Below are positions 1 to 8,070 of a stretch of DNA of 50,095 nucleotides, piece after piece (the first letter of the stretch is position 1; each line of letters begins with the position of its first letter). A model generated the notes under the pieces. The model saw only the letters and a program-made list of their open reading frames with translations. It was not told the origin of the DNA and made no database searches. The translations under genes were made by a program, and so were the position numbers. Origin of the DNA: Arenicellales bacterium (GTDB lineage: Bacteria; Pseudomonadota; Gammaproteobacteria; BMS3Bbin11); NCBI GenBank assembly GCA_029287915.1, contig JARFQE010000095.1:1-50095 (forward strand), written 5' to 3'.

Positions 1-299
1 TTGCCATCAATCATAAAAGCGCCTTCCGGCTTCTTGATGTCCTTACCAACTTCCTTGATATAGTTATTTTCCACCAGCACACTCATGCCCTTTTTCAGCT
101 CGGGACTGAAACCGTCGAAAATATTGACGTTGGTGAACAGGATGTGGATCGGCTTCTTTTCTTCCTTGGCGGCATCGGCCTTTGCAGGTGGTGGTGATGC
201 CGCCAGTGCCGTGGCGCTAACCTGCAGGCTGCTAACACCTATAACGGTTCCGATTGCAATTGCCATGCTGCTGCGCATGAACAGGGACTTGAATGACAT
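1..299 (-). CDS. Secreted amidohydrolase-family protein, N-terminal part only
   Basis: About 99 residues are visible; the gene runs off the left edge. It opens with a hydrophobic signal peptide (roughly residues 8-33, ending in an Ala-rich stretch) and a short Pro/Ala/Lys linker. Then comes the typical N-terminal strand of metal-dependent amidohydrolases (imidazolonepropionase/prolidase-like): FTNVNIFDG, then GMSVLVENNYIKEVG, and a terminal MIDG. In this family that strand belongs to the small beta-sandwich preceding the metal-binding barrel, which lies outside the window. The start ATG at 299 is preceded by AAGGAG at good spacing. It is divergent from the AraC-type regulator, which could control it. 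The substrate cannot be inferred. The family call is fairly sure; the activity is not visible. Confidence 0.75.
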   Translation of the reverse strand, partial: MSFKSLFMRSSMAIAIGTVIGVSSLQVSATALAASPPPAKADAAKEEKKPIHILFTNVNIFDGFSPELKKGMSVLVENNYIKEVGKDIKKPEGAFMIDG

Positions 300-475
300 T
301 GAGGTTTCTCCTTCCAATTGTTTTATTTATACATCACGAAATATGCATAAGATACCTGATAACAATGACCGATTCTGTGCAATTCTTACCAATTTAGTCA
401 GATTAGATGTTATAAATGCACACAATAGACACGTAAAGATTGACACTATTTACATAAACACCACACACTTGTGAC

Positions 476-1498
476 ATGAGCGAGAACAACGAACAACTCC
501 GGACCGGGCTGCCGCTGATCCGCCTGAGCCTACTTACACCCTTCACCAACGTGCTGGAAGAATGCGGGATTGATTATGATGCCGTGTTTGCTGAATACGG
601 CCTGTCCCGGGACAACCTCACCTCACCCGATGTCTTCATTACCGCGAGCGTGATGTACCACATTCTGGAAGGCCTGGCCCAGGTGTCTGAGGATCCCTAC
701 CTGGCGCTGCATATCGGCGAGACTCTGGATCTTTACTCGTGGCCATTATTTATGGACGCGGCACGCAAGGCAGTAACATTCGGCGATTTCTTCCTGCGTT
801 TCAGCATGGAAACGGGAAACCAGGCCACGTCAACCGCTTATCATTTGACGACCGATGGCGAGCATGCCCTGTTTCGCCTGCATCGTGTCAGCGAACCCGA
901 GTTCTGCCCTGGCCAGGCCGATGCCTTCTATGTCGGATTGTTCCACAACCTGTTTCACCGGGCAGCCGGGGAGCTCTGGGACCCGCGCCATATCATGATC
1001 CGGGTATGTGATGTCAGCGCGGTACCGCCCGCCTATATGAAAATGCCTATTGCCGAGGGTGACCGGCTGGGCTGTTCGATCCGTTTTCCGCAGCAGTGGC
1101 TGCTGCTACCATTCAACATCAGCAACTTCAGGCAGCAGGATACGCCGGGTATAAAGTTTAAAGGACCGCCGAAATCACTGATCGACGCCGTACACCAGGC
1201 CCTGATGCCGCATCTACATGTTAGTGAACTAAATGCCGAACGGGCGGCCCAGTTGTGCGGTTTCGACAGGCGCGCCCTGGCGCGCAAGCTACATGACAAG
1301 GGCACAACTATCACCAGCGAGATTGCCCACCTGCGTGAACTGCGGGCTACGGAACTATTGCGCCAGTCTGACGAAAGTATTTCGGAGATCGCCGACCGCG
1401 TCGGTTTTAGCGACCCGGCCGTTTTTTCCCGCGCGTTCAGGAAGTGGACCGGCATGTCACCCAGCGAGTATCGCAAACAACAGAAGCGTGGCACGTAA
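476..1498 (+). CDS. AraC-family transcriptional regulator
   Basis: A 340-residue regulator of the type with an N-terminal 'arabinose-binding' AraC domain (about residues 15-205) and a C-terminal double helix-turn-helix (about 243-337). The second HTH is clear: ESISEIADRVGFSDPAVFSR followed by AFRKWTGMSPSEYR, the usual AraC signature. The first recognition helix is around CGFDRRALARKL. Members of this type (OruR/ArgR-like) usually act as ligand-responsive activators of a neighbouring catabolic gene. Here the neighbour is the divergent secreted amidohydrolase, so control of that gene is a reasonable inference. The ATG at 476 lacks a strong ribosome binding site, but no better start is visible in frame. 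Confidence 0.88.
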   Translation: MSENNEQLRTGLPLIRLSLLTPFTNVLEECGIDYDAVFAEYGLSRDNLTSPDVFITASVMYHILEGLAQVSEDPYLALHIGETLDLYSWPLFMDAARKAVTFGDFFLRFSMETGNQATSTAYHLTTDGEHALFRLHRVSEPEFCPGQADAFYVGLFHNLFHRAAGELWDPRHIMIRVCDVSAVPPAYMKMPIAEGDRLGCSIRFPQQWLLLPFNISNFRQQDTPGIKFKGPPKSLIDAVHQALMPHLHVSELNAERAAQLCGFDRRALARKLHDKGTTITSEIAHLRELRATELLRQSDESISEIADRVGFSDPAVFSRAFRKWTGMSPSEYRKQQKRGT

Positions 1499-1770
1499 GT
1501 GCCGAAAATCGTCATTCTGATGTCGGACAACAAAAGCTACGCGAAAGCAGCTCTGAGGGTCAGCTTCGGATTGCGGTCTATCTATTGGGTTCTAACAATT
1601 TCTTGCTTTGGATGCCAGCTATCGGCTGCGGTTTTAATAGAAAGTCCGGATTTTTTATGCGAGTTCATCAGGGATGAACTAAGTAATTGCTAATGAGTCG
1701 TCTTTCAATGAAGAATACTGTTCATATGGCTTGGAACTACTGCAAAGCGCCAATCTAATCTGCTGATCTG

Positions 1771-2949
1771 TCAATAGACCTTCACGACAAATTGCAGTCG
1801 GCCATTTATAATCTTATTGACAACAAGTGGCCGTTCAGCTCTGCCATTTTTAGTTATGGAAATCTTGCCAATCAGTCCGGTATGTTTATCCGTACTGCGT
1901 ATCTTGTCGTTGATGCATTTCCTGTCCATATTGGAAATGCAACGGTTTATGGCATGCATCAAAACACTGTAACCTTCAGCTCCCAGTCCGGTATATGTAG
2001 TTCCATCCGTATCGTACAAGCTAGAGAATGCAGCTAGAGTCTTGTTGCCAAAATCCGTCAGTGGCATCACGCTGCTGAAAAAATCGGTTGCATAGATCCC
2101 ATCGAGAATATTTGACTGATCTTTATGTTGGGCAATCGCGGAGGCAATCATTCCATCACCACCCATCATAACTGGTGACCAGTTGATTGCACTTGCCGCT
2201 GTGATGATATTGAAAACTTGTTCGGCTTTAAGGGGTAAATAAAGGAGTTCTGCGCCTTGGGCCTGGATATTTTTTAGAGATTCTTCATAATCACTGGCCG
2301 CCTGCTCTAGCAACAGGCTGTTAGTGATTTCACCACCAGCTGACTCGAAGGTACGGATGAACTGCTCCGCCAACTGCGTTGAATGAAAGCTGTGGCCATC
2401 GTAGATAACCGCCACTTTGTCCAACAGTAAATCGTCCCTGACAAAATACGACGCAACACGACCCTGGAAGTTATTATCAAAGCTAATCTGACTGATATAA
2501 TGACGGCCAGTGGTTATGACCGAATGTGTCGCGACCAGCGATAGTACAGGAATACTATACGCATCTGCGACGGCGCCGGCTTTTAGGGCAGAAGCGCTGC
2601 TTGAAAGCAGCAGGATAGCTAAGACATTTTTTTCTTCTGCCATCAAGCGAATCAGTCTTACTGTTTCATCCGGATCGTTCTTGTCATCTTTGATTACCAA
2701 CTCTATTGCATCGCCATTGTTCAGATATGGATATAGGTGCTGAATAGTTCTAATACCCTTGACCCCCTCTTTACCCTTGGCATACTCATCACCTGTCATG
2801 GGGCCAATCACGCCAATTGTTATTGTCTTGCCGCTTGGTTCTATAACTGGATTACTATCACAAGAGGACAAATAGAGTGCAGCGCATAACACTAAAAGTA
2901 CCATTGCTATCTGGCGTGCGAGTAGATAATCAGGGTATGTAAATAACAT
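1771..2949 (-). CDS. Lipoprotein, branched-chain amino-acid-type periplasmic binding protein
   Basis: A 392-residue protein of the type I periplasmic binding fold (Peripla_BP_6 / LivJ-like). Residues 16-30 form a hydrophobic signal ending in a lipobox (YLSSC), so it is probably a lipid-anchored periplasmic protein. The mature part begins TITIGVIGPMTGDEYAKGKE, the family's first strand and ligand loop. Later ILLLSSSASALKAG and PVLSLVATHS match the second ligand-binding region. The reading frame begins 20 bases inside the end of the upstream DUF389 gene, suggesting translational coupling. No permease or ATPase genes are adjacent, so it may be a sensor-like or orphan binding protein rather than part of an ABC importer. 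An internal Met at residue 16 is an alternative start without a ribosome binding site. Confidence 0.85.
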   Translation of the reverse strand: MLFTYPDYLLARQIAMVLLVLCAALYLSSCDSNPVIEPSGKTITIGVIGPMTGDEYAKGKEGVKGIRTIQHLYPYLNNGDAIELVIKDDKNDPDETVRLIRLMAEEKNVLAILLLSSSASALKAGAVADAYSIPVLSLVATHSVITTGRHYISQISFDNNFQGRVASYFVRDDLLLDKVAVIYDGHSFHSTQLAEQFIRTFESAGGEITNSLLLEQAASDYEESLKNIQAQGAELLYLPLKAEQVFNIITAASAINWSPVMMGGDGMIASAIAQHKDQSNILDGIYATDFFSSVMPLTDFGNKTLAAFSSLYDTDGTTYTGLGAEGYSVLMHAINRCISNMDRKCINDKIRSTDKHTGLIGKISITKNGRAERPLVVNKIINGRLQFVVKVY

Positions 2950-4825
2950 CTGCTCGAATCACCAGCTTGCGCTCAAAATTGGTTTGTATCTTTTCACCGA
3001 AGTCATCGAGGTCGTCGCGGGTCAAAGGCTCTCGTGCAAGTATCTCCATCGTCATGACATCCTTGTCCTTATAGTGATTGAGCCTGGCCTGACGTACGAT
3101 CAAGTACTTGTTATTGACCAGGAACCGCTCATGCTGCCAGCTTTTCTCCAGCACTACTTTTTCCACTATGCGTTCGTAGGACAGATACAGAGGGATTGCA
3201 ATAAGGACCAGCGCAAGCGTCACGATTCTGATTCCGTGCCGACCATACACTGCAGACGAATAACCCAGTACCCGGAACGTTAACGTCGCTGCCAGGATGA
3301 TACCGACCAGGTTGGTCGAAAATAAAAGGAAAGCCTGTGAAAAGAAGTCCCAGTCGAGCCGGCCAGCACCGATACCAGCAACAGCAAGCGGTGGCACCAG
3401 GGCAACTGCAATGGCCACACCGGCGAGGCTCTGCAGGATTTCCTTGTAGGACTTGGTATAAGCTCCCGCAATTCCGGCAATGATTGCCACCGCCAGATCC
3501 AGCAGTGTCGGATTCAAACGAGCCTGCATTTGATCGGTTATCAGCTTGTGTGGAAACCACTGCGTAATCAGTATCGCCGAGACGAGTGCTAAAACTATGC
3601 CCACAGCGACCTTGATCATCGAATGGATGACTAGTTTATCATCCGCTCGAAGCAAACCCATAGACAGTGATACGATCGGTGTCATCAATGGCGCCAGCAG
3701 CATGGCTCCAATCACAACAGCCGAACTGTCCTGGTATAGGCCGACTGTTGCTAGCATGGTACTCAACACAATCAGCACTACATATGTCACATCCAACTTC
3801 GCATCATTACGCAGAGCGGTAAACAGGTCACGAAAGCGATCTTCAGATGCATAGGCAAAGAATGGGATTGCTTTTTTTGTCGCCTTTTTTAGTTCCTCCT
3901 TGCCCTTTGGAAGGTTCTGTATGCTGATCTTTTCTTTTATCGTCTGCGCTTTACTGATTTCCGCGCGCAGTTCGTCTCCGATATTAACGCGCAATGCCCC
4001 CTGTATAGATTCACAGTGGACAGGTGTTGTCGTGGTCGCGCCATCATCAATGGTTACTTCCAGTTCGGTATCGGACTCGATATCAATTGAGCGGCATCTT
4101 ATGTAACCGATGGTACTGGGGACAGATCTTTGTTGCCTGGACAGACTCGTCGACTGAATCAGGAACCTTATGTATTCGACGATTGAAGATGGCGCACTGA
4201 CGACCATGGACACCATTCCATCAGCCAGAGAACTGTCCTGGTCAAAACTTCGCGTGGCCTGGTTGCCTTTATGTTGCTGCAGGATCATGCAGCCACAGGC
4301 TGCAGTGCTTATTTTCTGCCTGTTTGGGAGTGATATGTTGAAGGTTAACAAACGCAGCCCGACAAAGCGCTTAAGACCATGCCAGAACATGTTCCATCGA
4401 TTCATGTCCACCGGTCTATCGAGCAACGGTAGCCTGCCCAACGTTGCCTTATACATCATGATCTGGCCATTGCATAGAATGATGTCGATGGCAGGTGCGT
4501 CATCTCTGAGAGCCAGATCGATAGCATCTGCTGTATTGGTCGGGATGTTATAACTCCGCGGCATTTCTTTCTGTGCCGGTAGCGGAATAATCCCCAAGCT
4601 GAATCCATGTTCTCGAGCCAATGCTCCGACGGTTTTTACTTCAGCAACCGTTGCAGCCACAACCACGTGCCTGGCATCACCCAATGTTGCTTTAGGGTCA
4701 CGTATAAAGGCTTCGAATTCAACAGGTGTGACGAGGCAATCGTAAGGATTATCACGAACCTGATCTACAAGACCCTGGCTATCCTCAGTGTAGATAAAGA
4801 CTGCAGCATCAACATGGGATGCCAT
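2930..4825 (-). CDS. TIGR00341/DUF389 membrane protein with lipid-kinase-like N-terminal domain
   Basis: 631 residues in two parts. The C-terminal half (about 325-565) is a DUF389 (TIGR00341) membrane domain. It begins DLFTALRNDAKLDVTYVVLI and continues with SSAVVIGAMLLAPLMTPIV and several further transmembrane helices. The N-terminal half (about 1-290) aligns by eye with diacylglycerol-kinase/LCB5-like proteins: LGIIPL near 78, IPTNTADAIDLAL near 94, then nucleotide-fold-like strands and a second lobe with LADGMVSMVVSAPSSIVEYI near 200-219. Where an active kinase has GGDGT this protein reads VAATVAEV (56-63), so it is probably a non-catalytic ligand-binding relative. The ATG at 4825 follows GAGGAA at good spacing. 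It overlaps the downstream binding-protein lipoprotein by 20 bases. DUF389 function is not established. Confidence 0.87.
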   Translation of the reverse strand: MASHVDAAVFIYTEDSQGLVDQVRDNPYDCLVTPVEFEAFIRDPKATLGDARHVVVAATVAEVKTVGALAREHGFSLGIIPLPAQKEMPRSYNIPTNTADAIDLALRDDAPAIDIILCNGQIMMYKATLGRLPLLDRPVDMNRWNMFWHGLKRFVGLRLLTFNISLPNRQKISTAACGCMILQQHKGNQATRSFDQDSSLADGMVSMVVSAPSSIVEYIRFLIQSTSLSRQQRSVPSTIGYIRCRSIDIESDTELEVTIDDGATTTTPVHCESIQGALRVNIGDELRAEISKAQTIKEKISIQNLPKGKEELKKATKKAIPFFAYASEDRFRDLFTALRNDAKLDVTYVVLIVLSTMLATVGLYQDSSAVVIGAMLLAPLMTPIVSLSMGLLRADDKLVIHSMIKVAVGIVLALVSAILITQWFPHKLITDQMQARLNPTLLDLAVAIIAGIAGAYTKSYKEILQSLAGVAIAVALVPPLAVAGIGAGRLDWDFFSQAFLLFSTNLVGIILAATLTFRVLGYSSAVYGRHGIRIVTLALVLIAIPLYLSYERIVEKVVLEKSWQHERFLVNNKYLIVRQARLNHYKDKDVMTMEILAREPLTRDDLDDFGEKIQTNFERKLVIRADVIYIP

Positions 4826-5164
4826 TAGGATTCCTCGTCAGCTCAATTTGGGTTGAGTTCTGATCATATCAATAATGGCAACAGGCGCAACCGAAATTAC
4901 CATACTGGACTAGCTAATTAGCAGGATTTTGTCGTCAATCCAAAAATCCTCATCAACTCAAATCTGATGATACAAAACTGTGTTCATGTATTTAACAATG
5001 AATCCTGGTAATTTAGGTTCCAGTTGTTGTCGAATGTAGACATTTAGGATGGCTGACTGATTAGGCTCCACTTACTGGTGCCTACACCCTCACTATAATT
5101 TATTTCTTTTTAGATATTAGTAGAAGAGGTATAGCAAGACATCTAGCTAACTTATTGTATGTAA
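4826..5164. other. Intergenic region without a recognisable gene
   Basis: AT-rich spacer between the DUF389 gene and tRNA-Leu. It must hold the minus-strand promoter of the DUF389 operon. A small 5-bp hairpin (4842-4857, CTCAA/TTGAG) lies just upstream of the ribosome binding site. I see no ORF or RNA gene here. Confidence 0.5.
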
Positions 5165-5251
5165 TGGTACCCGGGACCGGAGTCGAACCGGTACGGTGTT
5201 GCCACCGAGGGATTTTAAGTCCCTTGCGTCTACCAATTTCGCCACCCGGGC
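5165..5251 (-). tRNA. tRNA-Leu (anticodon UAA)
   Basis: Read on the minus strand, the 87-nt sequence begins GCCCGGGTGGCGAAATTGG and ends in CCGGGTACCA, so CCA is encoded. The acceptor stem GCCCGGG pairs with CCCGGGT (one wobble). The anticodon loop reads CTTAAAA within a GGGA/TCCC-type stem, giving UAA. The long variable arm (TCGGTGGCAACACCGT region) and the T arm GGTTCGACTCC are typical of class II tRNA-Leu. No integrase or duplicated 3' end lies nearby, so there is no sign of use as an attachment site. Confidence 0.96.
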
Positions 5252-5266
5252 ACAGGAAGCAGCGGC

Positions 5267-5295
5267 ATTTTACACTGCACGACCCTGCGGGTGAA
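5267..5295 (-). promoter_or_regulatory. Probable sigma70 promoter of tRNA-Leu
   Basis: On the minus strand TTCACC (5295-5290) and TAAAAT (5272-5267) are 17 bp apart. The start would fall a few bases before the tRNA 5' end. A GC-rich discriminator (GCCGCTGC) follows the -10, as expected for stringently controlled stable RNA genes. Recognised by eye only. Confidence 0.5.
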
Positions 5296-5404
5296 ATGAT
5301 TTCGTGAAGAAGATCATCAGATTGTCCGATTATATTTTGCTAACGCGGTATTTCACTGTTTAACCGGCGCGTATTGATGATCCAGTTCTGAAATAGTTAT
5401 TAAA

Positions 5405-5424
5405 AAGCCGGCTAAAGCCGGCTT
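5405..5424 (-). terminator. Rho-independent terminator of the binding-protein gene
   Basis: A perfect 8-bp stem AAGCCGGC/GCCGGCTT with a 4-nt loop. On the minus strand it is followed directly by a T-rich tail (TTTTTAATAA). It lies 60 bp beyond the stop of the minus-strand gene at 5484 and separates it from tRNA-Leu. Confidence 0.85.
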
Positions 5425-5483
5425 AGTGCGGAGCTACTTTACTCAGTTTAACAAATAAAGCTACTACAGTTCGCGGCTAATCC

Positions 5484-6299
5484 TTAATTAGCCGCTTCTT
5501 TCATTAGTTTACCCAGCCATTTATTTGCCAGCACTTCCAGTGTTTCTGTCTTGTCCAGGCGTTCGAGGAAATTACTGGTCCAGTTCATGAATAGAGCATC
5601 ACTTGCCGGCAGTGCAATGCCAATTGGTTCATAGGTCAGCACTGAGAAGACAGAGATAAATCCAGCATTGGGATTTTTATTAATGGTGTGCAGGCAGACC
5701 GGGTAGTCGGCCATCATGCCGCCGATCTTGTCGTCGGCAACCATCTTCACTCCCTTTTCCAAATTTTCAACGGTTTTAAGCTTCACCTTTGGCATTAATG
5801 TGCGAACAATATCTTCACTAGTTGAACCTTTGAGAACCACCAGATTCATATCAGCAATATTCAGTTCTTCTGTATCATCTGCTTGGGCCAGGTTTTCTTC
5901 CTTGGTTATCAGGCATTTTCCAGATGTCATGTATGGGCCAACAAAGGCCACCCGCATATTTCGACTCGGGTTGATCGTCATATTTGAAATAACGACATCT
6001 ACCTCACCTGCTTCAAGAGCATCCAGTAACTTGTTGAAGGGTAATTGCTTGATAACCAGTTTGACATTCAGTGCCTGTGCCATCAGGTCAGCCAGATCAA
6101 TATCGAAGCCGGACGGCTTTCCATTTTCATCAAGCATTGTCATTGGTGGCTGGTTACCTGAGGTACCAAGCACCAGTTGTCCATTCTTTACAATTCGTGA
6201 CATCGCCGGTGCATCTGGCGATACCTGTGCCGCGTGAGTATTGGCGGCGATAAATAAAAGTGCCAGGGTAAGACTGAAAATTTTCAGGAGTTTTTTCAT
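5484..6299 (-). CDS. Amino-acid-type ABC transporter substrate-binding protein (SBP_bac_3 family)
   Basis: 271 residues with a cleavable signal peptide (about 1-23, ending THA-AQ) and one family 3 solute-binding domain. Landmarks are GQLVLGTSGNQPPMTMLDE (first lobe), GFDIDLADLMAQAL, the hinge-region EAGEVDVVISNMTINPSR and the second-lobe MMADYPVC. These proteins usually bind polar amino acids or other small charged molecules in the periplasm. No permease or ATPase genes are adjacent. Start ATG 6299 is preceded by AAGGA. It appears monocistronic, with a strong terminator at 5405-5424. Ligand unknown; cyclohexadienyl-dehydratase-like relatives share this fold. Confidence 0.88.
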   Translation of the reverse strand: MKKLLKIFSLTLALLFIAANTHAAQVSPDAPAMSRIVKNGQLVLGTSGNQPPMTMLDENGKPSGFDIDLADLMAQALNVKLVIKQLPFNKLLDALEAGEVDVVISNMTINPSRNMRVAFVGPYMTSGKCLITKEENLAQADDTEELNIADMNLVVLKGSTSEDIVRTLMPKVKLKTVENLEKGVKMVADDKIGGMMADYPVCLHTINKNPNAGFISVFSVLTYEPIGIALPASDALFMNWTSNFLERLDKTETLEVLANKWLGKLMKEAAN

Positions 6300-6421
6300 A
6301 TTTTTCCTTCTTATAGGTTAGTTAGTTAATCATTGATTTTCGATTGGTGCACCATAGTTGTCTCGTTAATAAGAGTCAATCTGTGCAAATAAAAAAATGC
6401 ATAAATGGCTTGTTTAATCAT

Positions 6422-6868
6422 TCAGTCACTCTTTTGTATTGAGCTGCCAGGCCGCTGCATGGCATCGCCGGCTTCATGCATCTTCTTGCCAGTATATTCA
6501 GCTGCCCTTGCAGTAGCATCTTTAGTTGCATCCCAGGCTTCGCCACTTGCCTCAGCAGCATCGTGAGCTATCTCTGTGCTCTTAACACTGGTTTTGTGTG
6601 CGGTTTCTTTGCTTGTGTCCCAGGCTTTTTCACCGACTTCAGCAGCATCATTTGCAAGCTCTCTGCTCTTCTCCGATACATCGTGAGCAGCATCCTTACC
6701 TGCTTCATAGACCGCTCCTGCTGCCTTTTTACTTGACTCATAGGCATCAGCTGCTGCTTCTCTGGCTTTAGCCATTGAATCGCTTTCTGTCCAACTGTTA
6801 TCGCACAGTGCCGGAACAGGTAAAGAAAAGGCTAGTAGCAATATAATGCGTAACACTAAATATCTCAC
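6422..6868 (-). CDS. Secreted LEA-like amphipathic-repeat protein
   Basis: 148 residues: a signal peptide (about 1-23, ending ALC-DN), then an almost uninterrupted amphipathic helical region. It is built of degenerate 11-residue units such as SKKAAGAVYEAGKDAAHDV, EKAWDTSKETAHKTS and EAWDATKDATARAAEYTGK. This Ala/Lys/Glu/Asp pattern with regular Ala, Tyr or Trp on one face is that of group 3 LEA proteins and apolipoprotein-like helices, often linked to desiccation or osmotic protection or membrane-surface binding. It is probably periplasmic. The stop is close to the SBP gene and the start is 23 bp beyond the end of the PEGA/SHOCT gene, so it may be cotranscribed with it. Function inferred from composition only. 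Confidence 0.7.
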   Translation of the reverse strand: MRYLVLRIILLLAFSLPVPALCDNSWTESDSMAKAREAAADAYESSKKAAGAVYEAGKDAAHDVSEKSRELANDAAEVGEKAWDTSKETAHKTSVKSTEIAHDAAEASGEAWDATKDATARAAEYTGKKMHEAGDAMQRPGSSIQKSD

Positions 6869-6891
6869 GTATGTTATTGATTAAAAATATA

Positions 6892-7473
6892 TTAAATAGA
6901 GTCAAGAATCCTCTTGCGCTGATCGGCGTATTCTTTAGAAGTTATTACTCCACGATCAAGTAAATCTTTAAGCCTGCTTAAAGGCTTTTCTATCTCGTCA
7001 TCAGCAGTGCTGGATTTTGCCGGTGCAGGTGACTCGGCGCGGACCGCTGCAGCAGCAGGAACAGCTGGAATTGCCTTTGTGTCGTTTACCTCCGGCATGC
7101 CAGAAACCGGTGCTGGCTTATTCATTGTCTGCGCCGCCCCTGGCTGGCAATTAAGGCTCGCCCTGATAACTTTTGACAGGACAAAATCATTAACATCCAT
7201 AGTGTAACTGTCACAGCCTTCCTTCTGGATTTCAAGTTTGCCTTTGACCATATAGCTGGTGCCTTGCCAGCGCGGCGGGAATACATCATTCTATTTAATC
7301 TGCAGCGGCGTATTTCCGATATTCTTACCATCTGCAAGAATGCTTGCTCCCTGAGGTTCCGAATCGATGGTGATTTCTTTTCTGCCACTACATCCCTGTA
7401 AGAACAAAAAAGATGACAGTATCAATCCGATGATAAGTATGTTCCGCTGCTGGCTGTTTAAAATAGGTTCCAC
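6892..7473 (-). pseudogene. PEGA/SHOCT lipoprotein interrupted by an in-frame amber codon
   Basis: A single reading frame is broken by TAG at 7293-7291. The first 60 codons (GTG start at 7473, with AGGAGAG upstream) encode a lipoprotein signal with lipobox LQGC and the start of a PEGA domain (EITIDSEPQGASILADGKNI, then GNTPLQIK). After the TAG the same frame continues NDVFPPRWQGTSYMVKGKLE, a natural continuation of the PEGA strand and its C-terminal extension. It then has a Pro/Ala-rich linker and a C-terminal SHOCT motif (RLKDLLDRGVITSKEYADQR). The total would be about 193 residues. It could be a recent nonsense mutation, a suppressed amber or a sequencing error. An internal ATG at 7251 could restart the distal half without a good ribosome binding site. 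Confidence 0.78.
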
Positions 7474-7548
7474 TTATGATCTCTCCTCTGTTTATTATTT
7501 TTCACTCCCCTGGTGTAGTGTAATTCCATTGTGTTTCATCAATGAAAG

Positions 7549-8070
7549 CTATTTTTCAAGTAACCTCGGCATTATTTCTACCAGATTACATGGACGAGTC
7601 CGATAATCCAGCTGCACAGAAATCAAATGCTTCCAGCCATCCCTGCAGGCGCCTGTTGAACCCGGTAGACAAAAGATAAAGGTACCGTTTGCCGTACCAG
7701 CTATCGCGCGAGACTGCATGGTTGACGCACCAATAAGGTCGTAAGAGATGACACGGAACATTTCACCAAAGCCATCAATCACCTTATCCAGCAATGGAGC
7801 AACCGCTTCCGGTGTACCATCACGGCCGGTCAGGCCGGTACCACCGGTAGTGATAACGACCTGGAGATTGTCATCAGCAATCCAGCGCGATAAATCTGCA
7901 CGAATTCGATATATATCGTCAGCAACAATAACCTTCTCAGCCAGTTTGTGTCCAGCCTCTGTCAACAGCTTGACGAGAGCAGCTCCTGACTTGTCGGTTT
8001 CTTCATTACGGCTATCTGAAACCGTCATGATGGCAATATTCAGCGGGATAAATTCTCTTTCCTTTGACAT
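7549..8070 (-). CDS. moaB: Molybdenum cofactor biosynthesis protein B
   Basis: About 173 residues of the MoaB/Mog family (molybdopterin adenylyltransferase fold). It closely follows E. coli MoaB along its length: FIPLNIAIMTVSDSRNEETD at the start, VVITTGGTGLTGRDGTPEAV (the pterin-binding TGGTG loop), FRVISYDLIGASTMQSRA and FCLPGSTGACRDGW. MogA-type enzymes adenylylate molybdopterin; for MoaB the role in bacteria is less settled. I chose ATG 8070 because GGAG lies 8 nt upstream; an ATG 18 nt earlier lacks that. No other Moco gene is adjacent. Confidence 0.92.
   Translation of the reverse strand: MSKEREFIPLNIAIMTVSDSRNEETDKSGAALVKLLTEAGHKLAEKVIVADDIYRIRADLSRWIADDNLQVVITTGGTGLTGRDGTPEAVAPLLDKVIDGFGEMFRVISYDLIGASTMQSRAIAGTANGTFIFCLPGSTGACRDGWKHLISVQLDYRTRPCNLVEIMPRLLEK

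Noticed and set aside
85-474. 129-codon plus-strand frame at the left edge
   Set aside because: It is antisense to the amidohydrolase start, which has a ribosome binding site, signal peptide and family motif.
1499-1693. Short frames between the AraC regulator and the binding-protein gene
   Set aside because: No ribosome binding site, no recognisable sequence, and they lie in a convergent spacer.
5165-5251. tRNA-Leu as an integration site for a mobile element
   Set aside because: No integrase, no direct repeat of the tRNA end and no change in gene character on either side.
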